Source: CAYUYM01 sp964449305 (lineage in GTDB: Bacteria; Bacteroidota; Ignavibacteria; SZUA-365; CAYQST01). From it: a stretch of DNA of 8,425 bases. Below the pieces are notes generated by a model. The model was not told the DNA's origin. It saw nothing but the letters and a program-made list of their open reading frames with translations, and searched no databases. Within the stretch, counting starts at the first letter, position 1. The number at the start of each line of letters is the position of its first letter. Positions 1-6,133 of this stretch are shown here, piece after piece. The stretch lies in assembly GCA_964449305.1 (NCBI GenBank), contig CAYUYM010000150.1, forward strand, positions 1 through 8,425, read 5' to 3'. A program made the translations under genes and the position numbers.

Positions 1-1083
1 CGGAGCCGTGTCTGCTTCGCCATCCTGGCCCTGTCGATGCTCCACGGTGCGGCAGGCGCCCAGGAGCGGTACTTCTACCACGGTCGCGACGAGGGGAGCG
101 AGGCCCTGGTCAACCCTGTCAACCTTCTCCTCAATGGCAGCTTCGACATCATCCAGCTCGACGGCTACTCGCGCGCCATCGGTCGCTACCCCTGGGGGCG
201 GCTGACCGACCAGGTGCTGTACAACATGGCCCATCCCATCGCCGCGATCGAGGCCTACGGGTGGAACGAATTCCTGCTGACACAGATCCTGCCGTTCGAC
301 ATGAAGCGCAGGGGGGCACAATGGTGGCCGAACTATCAGCTCCACCTTGTCGGCGGGGGCATGACCTACGTGGCCATGCGTGAATGGTACGAGGACCACG
401 GCGCACCCGAACCGGCGCTCTGCTCCATCGGCACGATGGCGGCCCACCATTTTCTGAACGAAGTGGTCGAGGCCAACCAGTCACAGTGGCATGTGGAACA
501 GATGCCGTACCTCAATGCCGACCCCATCGCCGACCTCTATCTGTTCGACATCGCGGGCATCGTGCTCTTCAGTTTCGACGGTGTCAGCGCCTTCTTCAGC
601 CGCACGCTCAATCTTGCCGACTGGTCGCTTCAACCCTCGTTCACCTTCGCCCCGTTTGCCCTGCAGAACAACGGCCAGTACTTCTCGGTGAAATGGCGCA
701 TCCCGCTGCTTGACCATTGGCACCTGTTCTACCTCACCGGCATGAACGGATTGGTGGGGATGTCGTATCGTGACGACCATGGCATGGCCCTCTCCCTCGG
801 GGTCGGATACCGGGCGCGATCGCTTGAGCAGGTGGATGGTGCGACTGTGCGGCAGACGGCGGACCTGGTCTGGAATGCCGGCGTCTTTCTCGACCGCGAC
901 AACAACCTTCTCGCATCGCTCATGGGCGGAGGGCTGACGTCCAACATGGTCACGCTCAACATCTACCCGGGGTTCTTCCGCATCGCGGGTGTGGCCCCCG
1001 GTGTGTGGCTCACGCTGAATCGCGACGGCGGCGTGATGGGTGGTGTGGTGACGCGGTACTGCCCGGGTGCGGCGGTGAAGTGA
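1..1083 (+). CDS. Secreted/outer-membrane protein of unknown function (5' end outside window)
   Basis: The reading frame is open from base 1 and stops with TGA at 1081-1083, giving 360 visible residues. The first twenty (RSRVCFAILALSMLHGAAGA) look like a signal peptide missing only its initiator and a few residues, with cleavage expected after AGA and before QE. The ATG at 37 lies inside this hydrophobic core, so it is probably not the true start. The mature part has a helical, histidine- and acid-containing middle (visible residues about 90-205, with YQLHLVGGG, AAHHFLNEVVE and DPIADLYLFDIAG). It ends in alternating polar/apolar stretches rich in aromatic residues that suggest outer-membrane beta-strands. 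The spacing of the H, E and D motifs loosely recalls the YfiM/DUF2279 and DUF3943 groups of small envelope proteins, but I do not recognise the family firmly. It converges with the next gene, leaving only 14 bases between stop codons. Secretion is well supported; function is unknown. Confidence 0.85.
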   Translation, partial: RSRVCFAILALSMLHGAAGAQERYFYHGRDEGSEALVNPVNLLLNGSFDIIQLDGYSRAIGRYPWGRLTDQVLYNMAHPIAAIEAYGWNEFLLTQILPFDMKRRGAQWWPNYQLHLVGGGMTYVAMREWYEDHGAPEPALCSIGTMAAHHFLNEVVEANQSQWHVEQMPYLNADPIADLYLFDIAGIVLFSFDGVSAFFSRTLNLADWSLQPSFTFAPFALQNNGQYFSVKWRIPLLDHWHLFYLTGMNGLVGMSYRDDHGMALSLGVGYRARSLEQVDGATVRQTADLVWNAGVFLDRDNNLLASLMGGGLTSNMVTLNIYPGFFRIAGVAPGVWLTLNRDGGVMGGVVTRYCPGAAVK

Positions 1084-1097
1084 TCCGTCCCAGGGCA
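1060..1097. terminator. Imperfect inverted repeat across the convergent gene ends, weak terminator candidate
   Basis: TGCCCGGG at 1060-1067 pairs with CCCAGGGCA at 1089-1097, giving eight base pairs with one bulged A (1092) and a 21-base loop. It lies across the 3' end of the plus-strand gene and the whole 14-base gap to the minus-strand stop. No T-run follows on either strand and the loop is long, so an intrinsic terminator is doubtful. It is the only pairing I found where a shared terminator would be expected. Confidence 0.2.
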
Positions 1098-3071
1098 TCA
1101 GCGGCGGGGGAGCCGGATGTCCACCACCACCTCGGTGTACGAGGCCCACGTCAGGCTGTCGATGGCCGACGCGTTGGTGGGTGGCTGTTCCATCAGGCGC
1201 ACCAATGCTGCGGGGATGCGGAGGGCTGCGGCGACGGCGGCAGGCAGCGAGGCAGTGTCATCGGTGCTCTTCTGTCCGACGGGGACACGCATCTCCACGG
1301 CAGTGATGGAAGCCGGATCGGGCAGGCGGTCGCTGCGGAGCATGGAATGGCGGGCGCTGTCGGTGGTCCACAGGAACACACGGCGCATCGTGCGCCCCAT
1401 GGCCGGATCCGGCTGCACGGCAACGGAGTCGATGGGAATGTCGCAGGGTGCATCGGTGCCGGAGAGTCGGAGCTTGAAGAGCAGAGGTGTCGGTCCCGGT
1501 TCCATCCATGGAACGCAGGCGTTCGCATCCCAGTCGATTGGGGGGATCCTGCCATGGCCACTGAAGAGCCGCGGCTGCATCGCCGGCCCGTGCCGCATTG
1601 CGATGCTCCAGTCCCCGTCGTAGCTGGCGGGGATGCCGGTGGATGTGAGACGGATGGTCGGGGGGATGAAGCGACGAAGTGTGTCACGCACGATGATCGG
1701 GCCGAAAAGCGTCGAGTCGTCGCTGCTCAGATCCACGCGGCGCTGCCACCACTCTCCGCCGCCGTTGTCGCGTTCCGTGCTGTGGCGTTCCACCACGCGG
1801 TTCATCGGAATGTCGCACGAATCCAGGAGGAAGGATTTCAGCGCGATCATGCGATCGGAGGCCAGCCGCTGCTGCTCCCTGGGGCGGGTCTCCTCACCGG
1901 CATGACCGGTGATGAAGAGCGTGGCGCCTGGCCGCTGGCGGAGTCGCGCGGCAAGCCGTCGCAGCCAGCCGGTGAGCAACCGGGACTGTCCGCGGCACTG
2001 CTCCGCGCGCCAGCCCGGCGAACCGGGGTCCAGCGGTGGCATGGTGCACGCGGGGTCGATCCGCGATCCGTTCCGTTCGAAATACAGAGCCTCCGGCAGA
2101 CGGAATTCGGTGATGACTGGTGTCGCGTGCAGCACCAGGACCCGTGTCGGCGCGGTCGTCCCCGCCGTGATGCCAGCCGCATGGATCGCCGGCGGTGGCG
2201 GTACCACAGTGGAATCGGACCACAGCGTGTCCACGATGTGCGTCACCGTGCTGAGCGGCAGGGACAGCGTCACGCCTCCGGCAAAGGCGGTGCTGGTCCA
2301 CGCCGTCGCCCGTGCCATCTCGGAGAGGCCGGTGGAGGTCGCGATCGTGGGTTCCACATCGATGCCCCCGGGAGCGATGCCGGGCAGCCGGAAGCCAAGC
2401 GAGAGCCATGCTCCGACCGATGGCCGGAAGTCCGTGAGCGTGCCCGTGAAGGTGTTCCTGATCGTCGATCCGTTTTCAAAGGTCATGCCCGCAGGTGTGA
2501 GAAGCTGTTCCGACAGCTCCACCGTGGAGGCGAGGGGCACGAGGCCGAAGCCGATCCCTGCGCGCAGCACCACGCCGTGCGGCAGTGGCAGGCCGAGCGA
2601 TGCGGGGTGAAGCGCGACGCCGAGCACCGCGTCCATTGTGAGCACATCGATGGTCACGCTGTGGAGGATGTCCGCTGGCACGGGTCTGCCGTTCTGCAGG
2701 ATGGTCGTGGCCTCGTGCCGCCCGAAGCGCCCGCCGATGCTCCGCAGGCCGATCGCCGCCAGCGGGGCGATGCCGGGGAGCACGTCGTACGACGCCTCGA
2801 AACGGACATCCCATCCGAAGCTGCCGGATGAGGTCAGGTTGTCGGGGCAGCAGGTGCGCACGGAGGGCAGTTCGCGGAAGGCACTGGTGTGGGTGAGTGT
2901 GGCAGCCGTCAGCGACAGCCCGAGGCGCAGGGGCGCCCCCCCGACGGCGACGCTGTCATGGATGCGCGGCACCGGGACGACGACGGCGGGGAAGCAGTCC
3001 TGTGCCGCGGCACGCACGGTGAGGAGCGCGAGGCAGACGGTGATCGTTCGGAGCATGGTCATGGTGGTCAC
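1098..3071 (-). CDS. Beta-barrel-like protein with OmpA-like domain and long C-terminal extension
   Basis: This is a 657-residue envelope protein counted from GTG at 3071; ATGs at 3062 and 3056 are alternative starts. The 3056 start gives the tidiest signal peptide (MLRTITVCLALLTVRAAA, then QDC). Residues about 45-275 alternate polar and apolar residues with repeated Gly and include a CCPDNL motif, consistent with an outer-membrane beta-barrel. After a Pro-rich linker (VPPPPA, 290-295), residues about 315-449 form an OmpA-like peptidoglycan-binding domain: LYFERNGSRI, then GHAGEE, QRLASDR and QRRVDL, in the order of the canonical GHTD, LS..RA and NRRVE motifs. The usual Asp of GHTD is Gly (391), while the Arg of LASDR (407) is kept. 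Residues 455-657 are an extension whose last 95 residues resemble a second, worn OmpA-like copy. It overlaps the upstream cargo gene by four bases and is last in the operon. A periplasm-spanning anchor is a reasonable role; its partner is unknown. Confidence 0.88.
   Translation of the reverse strand: MTTMTMLRTITVCLALLTVRAAAQDCFPAVVVPVPRIHDSVAVGGAPLRLGLSLTAATLTHTSAFRELPSVRTCCPDNLTSSGSFGWDVRFEASYDVLPGIAPLAAIGLRSIGGRFGRHEATTILQNGRPVPADILHSVTIDVLTMDAVLGVALHPASLGLPLPHGVVLRAGIGFGLVPLASTVELSEQLLTPAGMTFENGSTIRNTFTGTLTDFRPSVGAWLSLGFRLPGIAPGGIDVEPTIATSTGLSEMARATAWTSTAFAGGVTLSLPLSTVTHIVDTLWSDSTVVPPPPAIHAAGITAGTTAPTRVLVLHATPVITEFRLPEALYFERNGSRIDPACTMPPLDPGSPGWRAEQCRGQSRLLTGWLRRLAARLRQRPGATLFITGHAGEETRPREQQRLASDRMIALKSFLLDSCDIPMNRVVERHSTERDNGGGEWWQRRVDLSSDDSTLFGPIIVRDTLRRFIPPTIRLTSTGIPASYDGDWSIAMRHGPAMQPRLFSGHGRIPPIDWDANACVPWMEPGPTPLLFKLRLSGTDAPCDIPIDSVAVQPDPAMGRTMRRVFLWTTDSARHSMLRSDRLPDPASITAVEMRVPVGQKSTDDTASLPAAVAAALRIPAALVRLMEQPPTNASAIDSLTWASYTEVVVDIRLPRR
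1107..1388 (-). other. Possible degenerate second OmpA-like module in the C-terminal extension
   Basis: Residues about 562-655 of the beta-barrel/OmpA-like protein (numbered from the GTG at 3071) follow the OmpA-like order. A strand (RRVFLWTTDSARHSML) aligns with LYFERNGSRI of the first copy. Then come ITAVEMRVPVG at the GHTD position, a helix (LPAAVAAALRI) where LS..RA..V...L.I is expected, and a final strand EVVVDIRL at the NRRVEI position. None of the ligand-binding residues survive, so any homology is structural. This is a by-eye alignment. Confidence 0.3.
1725..2129 (-). other. OmpA-like peptidoglycan-binding domain with altered ligand site
   Basis: This stretch encodes residues 315-449 of the beta-barrel/OmpA-like protein. 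GHAGEE replaces GHTDxxG, so the Asp that contacts the diaminopimelate of peptidoglycan in OmpA-type domains is Gly. The Arg of LASDR is retained. An insert of about 35 residues with two cysteines (C342, C359) sits between the first strand and the first helix. Whether it still binds peptidoglycan is uncertain. Confidence 0.7.
3068..3071 (-). promoter_or_regulatory. GTGA stop/start overlap between cargo gene and OmpA-like gene
   Basis: On the minus strand, CGG TGA ends the T9SS cargo gene, and the GTG of the same GTGA tetranucleotide opens the next frame. Such four-base overlaps commonly couple translation. No purine-rich Shine-Dalgarno precedes it. Two in-frame ATGs follow at 3062 and 3056, so the actual start is undecided. 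Even with the latest of them the gap is only 11 bases, so co-transcription is very likely. Confidence 0.5.
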
Positions 3072-6000
3072 CGTGTGATGAGCATGTGGCGGATGCGCTG
3101 TTCCGACGGGGTCCGGAGGATGCAGCGGTAGATGCCCGAGGGCAGCTCGCCCGACTGGAACAGCACGCCGTGTGCGCCCGGCGCGGGGTCGCCGTCGTAG
3201 AGGGTGGCGATGTGCCGGCCGAGCAGATCGTCGATGAGCACCTGCGTGCGCCCGGGTTCCACCGTGACAAAGTCGATGCGTGTCATGCCGTTGAAGGGGT
3301 TCGGATGGTTCTGCGCAAGCTGCGCCCCGGCGGCGGTGCGGAACCCCCGCGTCCCACCGGCGTCACAACTGGCGACGCACAGTGTCAGCGGCGCAGGGTC
3401 GAGCGTGGTGCGGACGTTTGGATCGCTCCAGGTGAGGCTGCGGATGGAGAGGCGCGAGCAGGGCCGCGGGCCCACGTACACCGCGAAGCGCAGCACCGCC
3501 AGCACCCCGGCGGTCATCGCACCCGGACGGCTGTCCCGATACGTGCAGCGGGCCGTGCTGTCGTCGATCACCTGCGGCGTGAAGGCGAACATCGGCAGGA
3601 GGCCGCGTCGGTCATACTCGATCACGGCCACGTAGTCCATCGAGGTGGATGGCAGGTGGTCCGATGTGTGGAGCATGATGCGCACGTCGGAGGTGTCCCC
3701 CACCAGGGGGACGAACGCCTCTTCGGTTGTGAGGCCGACCACCGTCGAAGCACGCAGGCTGGTGATGGTCGTGTCGCGGGAGGTGGCCGTGCAGCCGTTG
3801 TTGTCGGACACGGTCACGGCATGCCGTCCGGTCTGCGTCACCGTGTACTGCTGCTCCGTGGCCCCGGGGATGGCGGCACCGTCACGCATCCACTGGTAGG
3901 TCTGGGCGGGCGAACAGGTGAGCGTGTTCCACTGGGCGGTGACCGTGGGGATGGTGACGGGGTGGTAGACCAGGTGCATCACAGTGGAACGGGCAATGCA
4001 GCCCTCCACCGTCGCGGCCTCCACCTCGTAGCGGCCCGAATCCACGGCGGTGTATGTCGGCCCCGTGCCCACCGGCTGTCCGTTGCGGAGCCAGCGATAC
4101 CCGGTGAACCCGGCCTCCGCGGTCAGCGTGAGCGTGCCGCCCGGGCACTGCGTCACCACCGGCTCCTGCGGGGTGATGCTGATCGGAGGCACATCGAACA
4201 GGGTCACGGTGAACTCGGGCGATGTCCCGCTGCATCCGTCGACGGAGGTGACCGTCACGGTGAAGCTCCCGCCTGTGGACACGATGATGCTCCGCGTCCG
4301 CTCCCCTGTGCTCCACAGGTAGGCTGCCTGGCCTCCACCCGCATCAAGCGTGTCGAGCGCTCCGCGGCAGAGCTGCGTCCGGCCGGTGATGCGGGGCGCC
4401 GGCGGCGTGTGGACGGTGACGAGGATGGTGTCCGAAGCGCCAGGGCAGCCCATTGCTGATACAGCGGTGACGCTGACCCAGTACTCCCCCGCCGTCCGCA
4501 CCGTGATGCGCCGCGTGGTGTCGCCGGTGGACCAGCGGTATGACGCGAACGGCTGGCTCGTCTGCAGGATCACGCTGTCGCCGGGGCAGAAGCTCGTCGA
4601 TCCCAGCACCTGGAGGAAAGGCTTCGGCAGCGGGACGTCCAGCGAGGTGAGGACAACGGCCCCCTCCTCATCGTTCCAATTGCGCTGTACGGCTCCTCCC
4701 ATGGCCACCGTCTGCGACGAAAGGCATGCGACCGCCGCCCCGGACATGGCGTATTTCTCCGCCGTGCCGTTCCCTGTCCCACGGCAGGTCGCAAAGGTGA
4801 GGTTCCCGAGTCCGGGACTGAAGCGTGCCACGAAGGCATCCAGCGGACCCGACTTGGCGCCCGCGGGGCAGGACGCCGGGAAGTCGCCGGAGCGTGTGAC
4901 GCCGGCAACGATGGGAAATCCCTGTGCATCAAGCGTCACCGCGCAGATGGAGTCCTCGTCGATCCCGCCGATGTGCGTGCCGTGTGTCAGCGTGTGCAGC
5001 GTCGTATCGAAGGTCATGACGAACCCGTCGGAGCGTCCCCGCGACGCTGGCTGCCACGAGGCGGCCCCGGCGGGCATCGGCAGATCCGTGGAGCCGGTCC
5101 ACCCGGCGCAGAGGATGCCTCCCGCGCCGGCATCGGCCACAGTGGTGATCCCATCGGCTGCTGAGCCACCGACCAGCGTCCAGGTCCGGGTCCGAAGCGT
5201 GTCCGGTGTCATCACCATCAGGAAGGCATCGCCTGGGCCGTGCATTGTGCGGTCGAAGCCCGGACTGCCGCCGGGATCGGGCAGCCCCGTGGTTGTCCCG
5301 CCCACAAGGAGCGCATCGCCTCCGCCGTGCAGCATCGCGAGCGCGGTCACCGTGCTCCCGCCGCCAAGGCAGCGGGAGGCGGTGATGACGCTGGCATTCG
5401 ACACGATGGTGACAAAGCCGGCGCTGCTGCCCGGAGACGGTTGCAGCGGTGGTCCGGGTGTGGCGGGGAAATCCGCGGATCGCGTCATACCCCCGATGGT
5501 GACGCGATCCATGGCGCCCAGCACCAGCGAGGTCACGGTGTCCCCGGCCGACCCGCCGATGGTGGAACAAAAGAGAAGCCTGTCACACGTGGGCGAGAGG
5601 CGGGCGATGAAGCCATCGGATTCACCGCCGGGGTGGTTGCCGACAACGATCTGGTTCTTCACCGGGAAATCGGGGGAGGCCGTCGTCCCGGCCACCACGA
5701 TGCTCCCGTCCGTGTCCACACAGATCGTGCTGATCCAGTCGTCCTTCGAGCCGCCGAGGCAGGTGGACGAGACGCGCGTCACGCCACCGGCAACGCGGCG
5801 GTAGCGGGTGATGAAGCCATCCCTCCCGCCCGCCCACCCCCAGGGCGAGGGATAGAGCCTCGGGAAATTTGCTGAGGTGGTGACACCGGCGACGATGAAC
5901 TCCTCATCCGACACGCGGGCGACAGCCAGCACCCTGTCCATGCCGTTGCCACCCAGCGTGTCGATCACGTCGAAGGCGGAGATTGCAGCGGGGATGGGTG

Positions 6001-6103
6001 TCGTCTCCTGCGCATCCATGGTTCGGATGCATGTGCACAGAAGCAGCATGGAGGCCAGGGTGATGCCTCGGAATGGCATGGAGGATCGGAGAGCGGAGGA
6101 CAT
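3068..6103 (-). CDS. T9SS-exported surface protein: SBBP propeller, Ig-like domains, type A sorting domain
   Basis: This is a 1,011-residue protein from ATG at 6103; ATG at 6079 (residue 9) gives an equally good signal peptide (PFRGITLASMLLLCTCIRTMDA, shown in two parts: PFRGITLASMLLL and CTCIRTMDA, then QE). Residues about 50-483 are a beta-propeller of SBBP repeats: GG...D, then V.G.T.S.DFP, then DGF/DAF. Residues about 497-782 are four Ig/PKD-like domains, each with a cysteine pair and WSTG or W.R.G motifs. Residues about 783-910 look like a cohesin-type beta-sandwich. Residues about 927-1011 are a type A T9SS sorting domain, with NHPNPFNGMTRIDF, DDLLGRHIATL and SGIYRCIL. By family knowledge the protein crosses the inner membrane by Sec and the outer membrane by T9SS, where the tail is usually removed. 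It lies 30 bases after the PorE-like gene and overlaps the OmpA-like gene. Its ligand or substrate is unknown and no catalytic motif is visible; adhesion or matrix binding is inferred. Confidence 0.93.
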   Translation of the reverse strand: MSSALRSSMPFRGITLASMLLLCTCIRTMDAQETTPIPAAISAFDVIDTLGGNGMDRVLAVARVSDEEFIVAGVTTSANFPRLYPSPWGWAGGRDGFITRYRRVAGGVTRVSSTCLGGSKDDWISTICVDTDGSIVVAGTTASPDFPVKNQIVVGNHPGGESDGFIARLSPTCDRLLFCSTIGGSAGDTVTSLVLGAMDRVTIGGMTRSADFPATPGPPLQPSPGSSAGFVTIVSNASVITASRCLGGGSTVTALAMLHGGGDALLVGGTTTGLPDPGGSPGFDRTMHGPGDAFLMVMTPDTLRTRTWTLVGGSAADGITTVADAGAGGILCAGWTGSTDLPMPAGAASWQPASRGRSDGFVMTFDTTLHTLTHGTHIGGIDEDSICAVTLDAQGFPIVAGVTRSGDFPASCPAGAKSGPLDAFVARFSPGLGNLTFATCRGTGNGTAEKYAMSGAAVACLSSQTVAMGGAVQRNWNDEEGAVVLTSLDVPLPKPFLQVLGSTSFCPGDSVILQTSQPFASYRWSTGDTTRRITVRTAGEYWVSVTAVSAMGCPGASDTILVTVHTPPAPRITGRTQLCRGALDTLDAGGGQAAYLWSTGERTRSIIVSTGGSFTVTVTSVDGCSGTSPEFTVTLFDVPPISITPQEPVVTQCPGGTLTLTAEAGFTGYRWLRNGQPVGTGPTYTAVDSGRYEVEAATVEGCIARSTVMHLVYHPVTIPTVTAQWNTLTCSPAQTYQWMRDGAAIPGATEQQYTVTQTGRHAVTVSDNNGCTATSRDTTITSLRASTVVGLTTEEAFVPLVGDTSDVRIMLHTSDHLPSTSMDYVAVIEYDRRGLLPMFAFTPQVIDDSTARCTYRDSRPGAMTAGVLAVLRFAVYVGPRPCSRLSIRSLTWSDPNVRTTLDPAPLTLCVASCDAGGTRGFRTAAGAQLAQNHPNPFNGMTRIDFVTVEPGRTQVLIDDLLGRHIATLYDGDPAPGAHGVLFQSGELPSGIYRCILRTPSEQRIRHMLITR
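3071..3325 (-). other. Type A T9SS C-terminal sorting domain
   Basis: Residues 927-1011 of the cargo carry the diagnostic order: QNHPNPFNGMTRIDF, a strand pair with DDLLGRHIATLYDG, PGAHGVLF, LPSGIYRCIL and a basic end (RIRHMLITR). This matches the type A signal (TIGR04183 type) rather than type B. It is the strongest phylogenetic marker in the window because T9SS is essentially confined to the Fibrobacterota-Chlorobiota-Bacteroidota group. Confidence 0.93.
4679..5956 (-). repeat. Seven SBBP-type propeller repeats within the cargo gene
   Basis: These are protein-level repeats of about 59-68 residues. The GG...D starts lie near residues 51, 117, 183, 247, 312 and 379, with a worn seventh near 441. 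The closing DGF/DAF strands have their Phe at 97, 165, 230, 294, 361 and 424, with a worn EGAV at 480-483. Six repeats also keep forms of V.G.T.S.DFP (ANFP, PDFP, ADFP, GLP, TDLP, GDFP). Seven units suit a seven-bladed propeller. Confidence 0.85.
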
Positions 6104-6133
6104 GGCGCACCGTGCTTGAATGAATGTGAGTCG
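6104..6133 (-). other. 30-base gap between PorE-like gene and cargo gene
   Basis: This short spacer between the TGA at 6136-6134 and the ATG at 6103 has no purine-rich ribosome-binding site, hairpin or recognisable promoter. It supports one transcription unit. The missing Shine-Dalgarno fits a Bacteroidota-type translation system. Confidence 0.5.

Noticed and set aside
481..1149. A 222-codon minus-strand open frame opposite the first gene
   Set aside because: It spans the convergent junction, overlaps both real genes, and its translation shows only charged, His- and Arg-rich sequence without domain features.
1005..2831. A 608-codon plus-strand open frame antisense to the OmpA-like gene
   Set aside because: It begins inside the plus-strand gene and its translation is low-complexity, rich in Arg, Gly and His, with no signal peptide or motif. 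Long antisense frames arise easily in GC-rich codon usage; the minus strand has clear domains.
3086..5804. Two plus-strand open frames of 457 and 484 codons (3086-4459 and 4350-5804) opposite the cargo gene
   Set aside because: Both lie opposite the well-supported SBBP/Ig/T9SS protein and their translations are compositionally biased with no recognisable domains. They are shadows of GC-rich codon use.
6025..6045. Possible lipobox (LLLC) in the cargo signal peptide
   Set aside because: The residue before the Cys is Leu rather than Gly, Ala or Ser, and a normal cleavage site (MDA before QE) follows. The protein already has a T9SS anchor signal.
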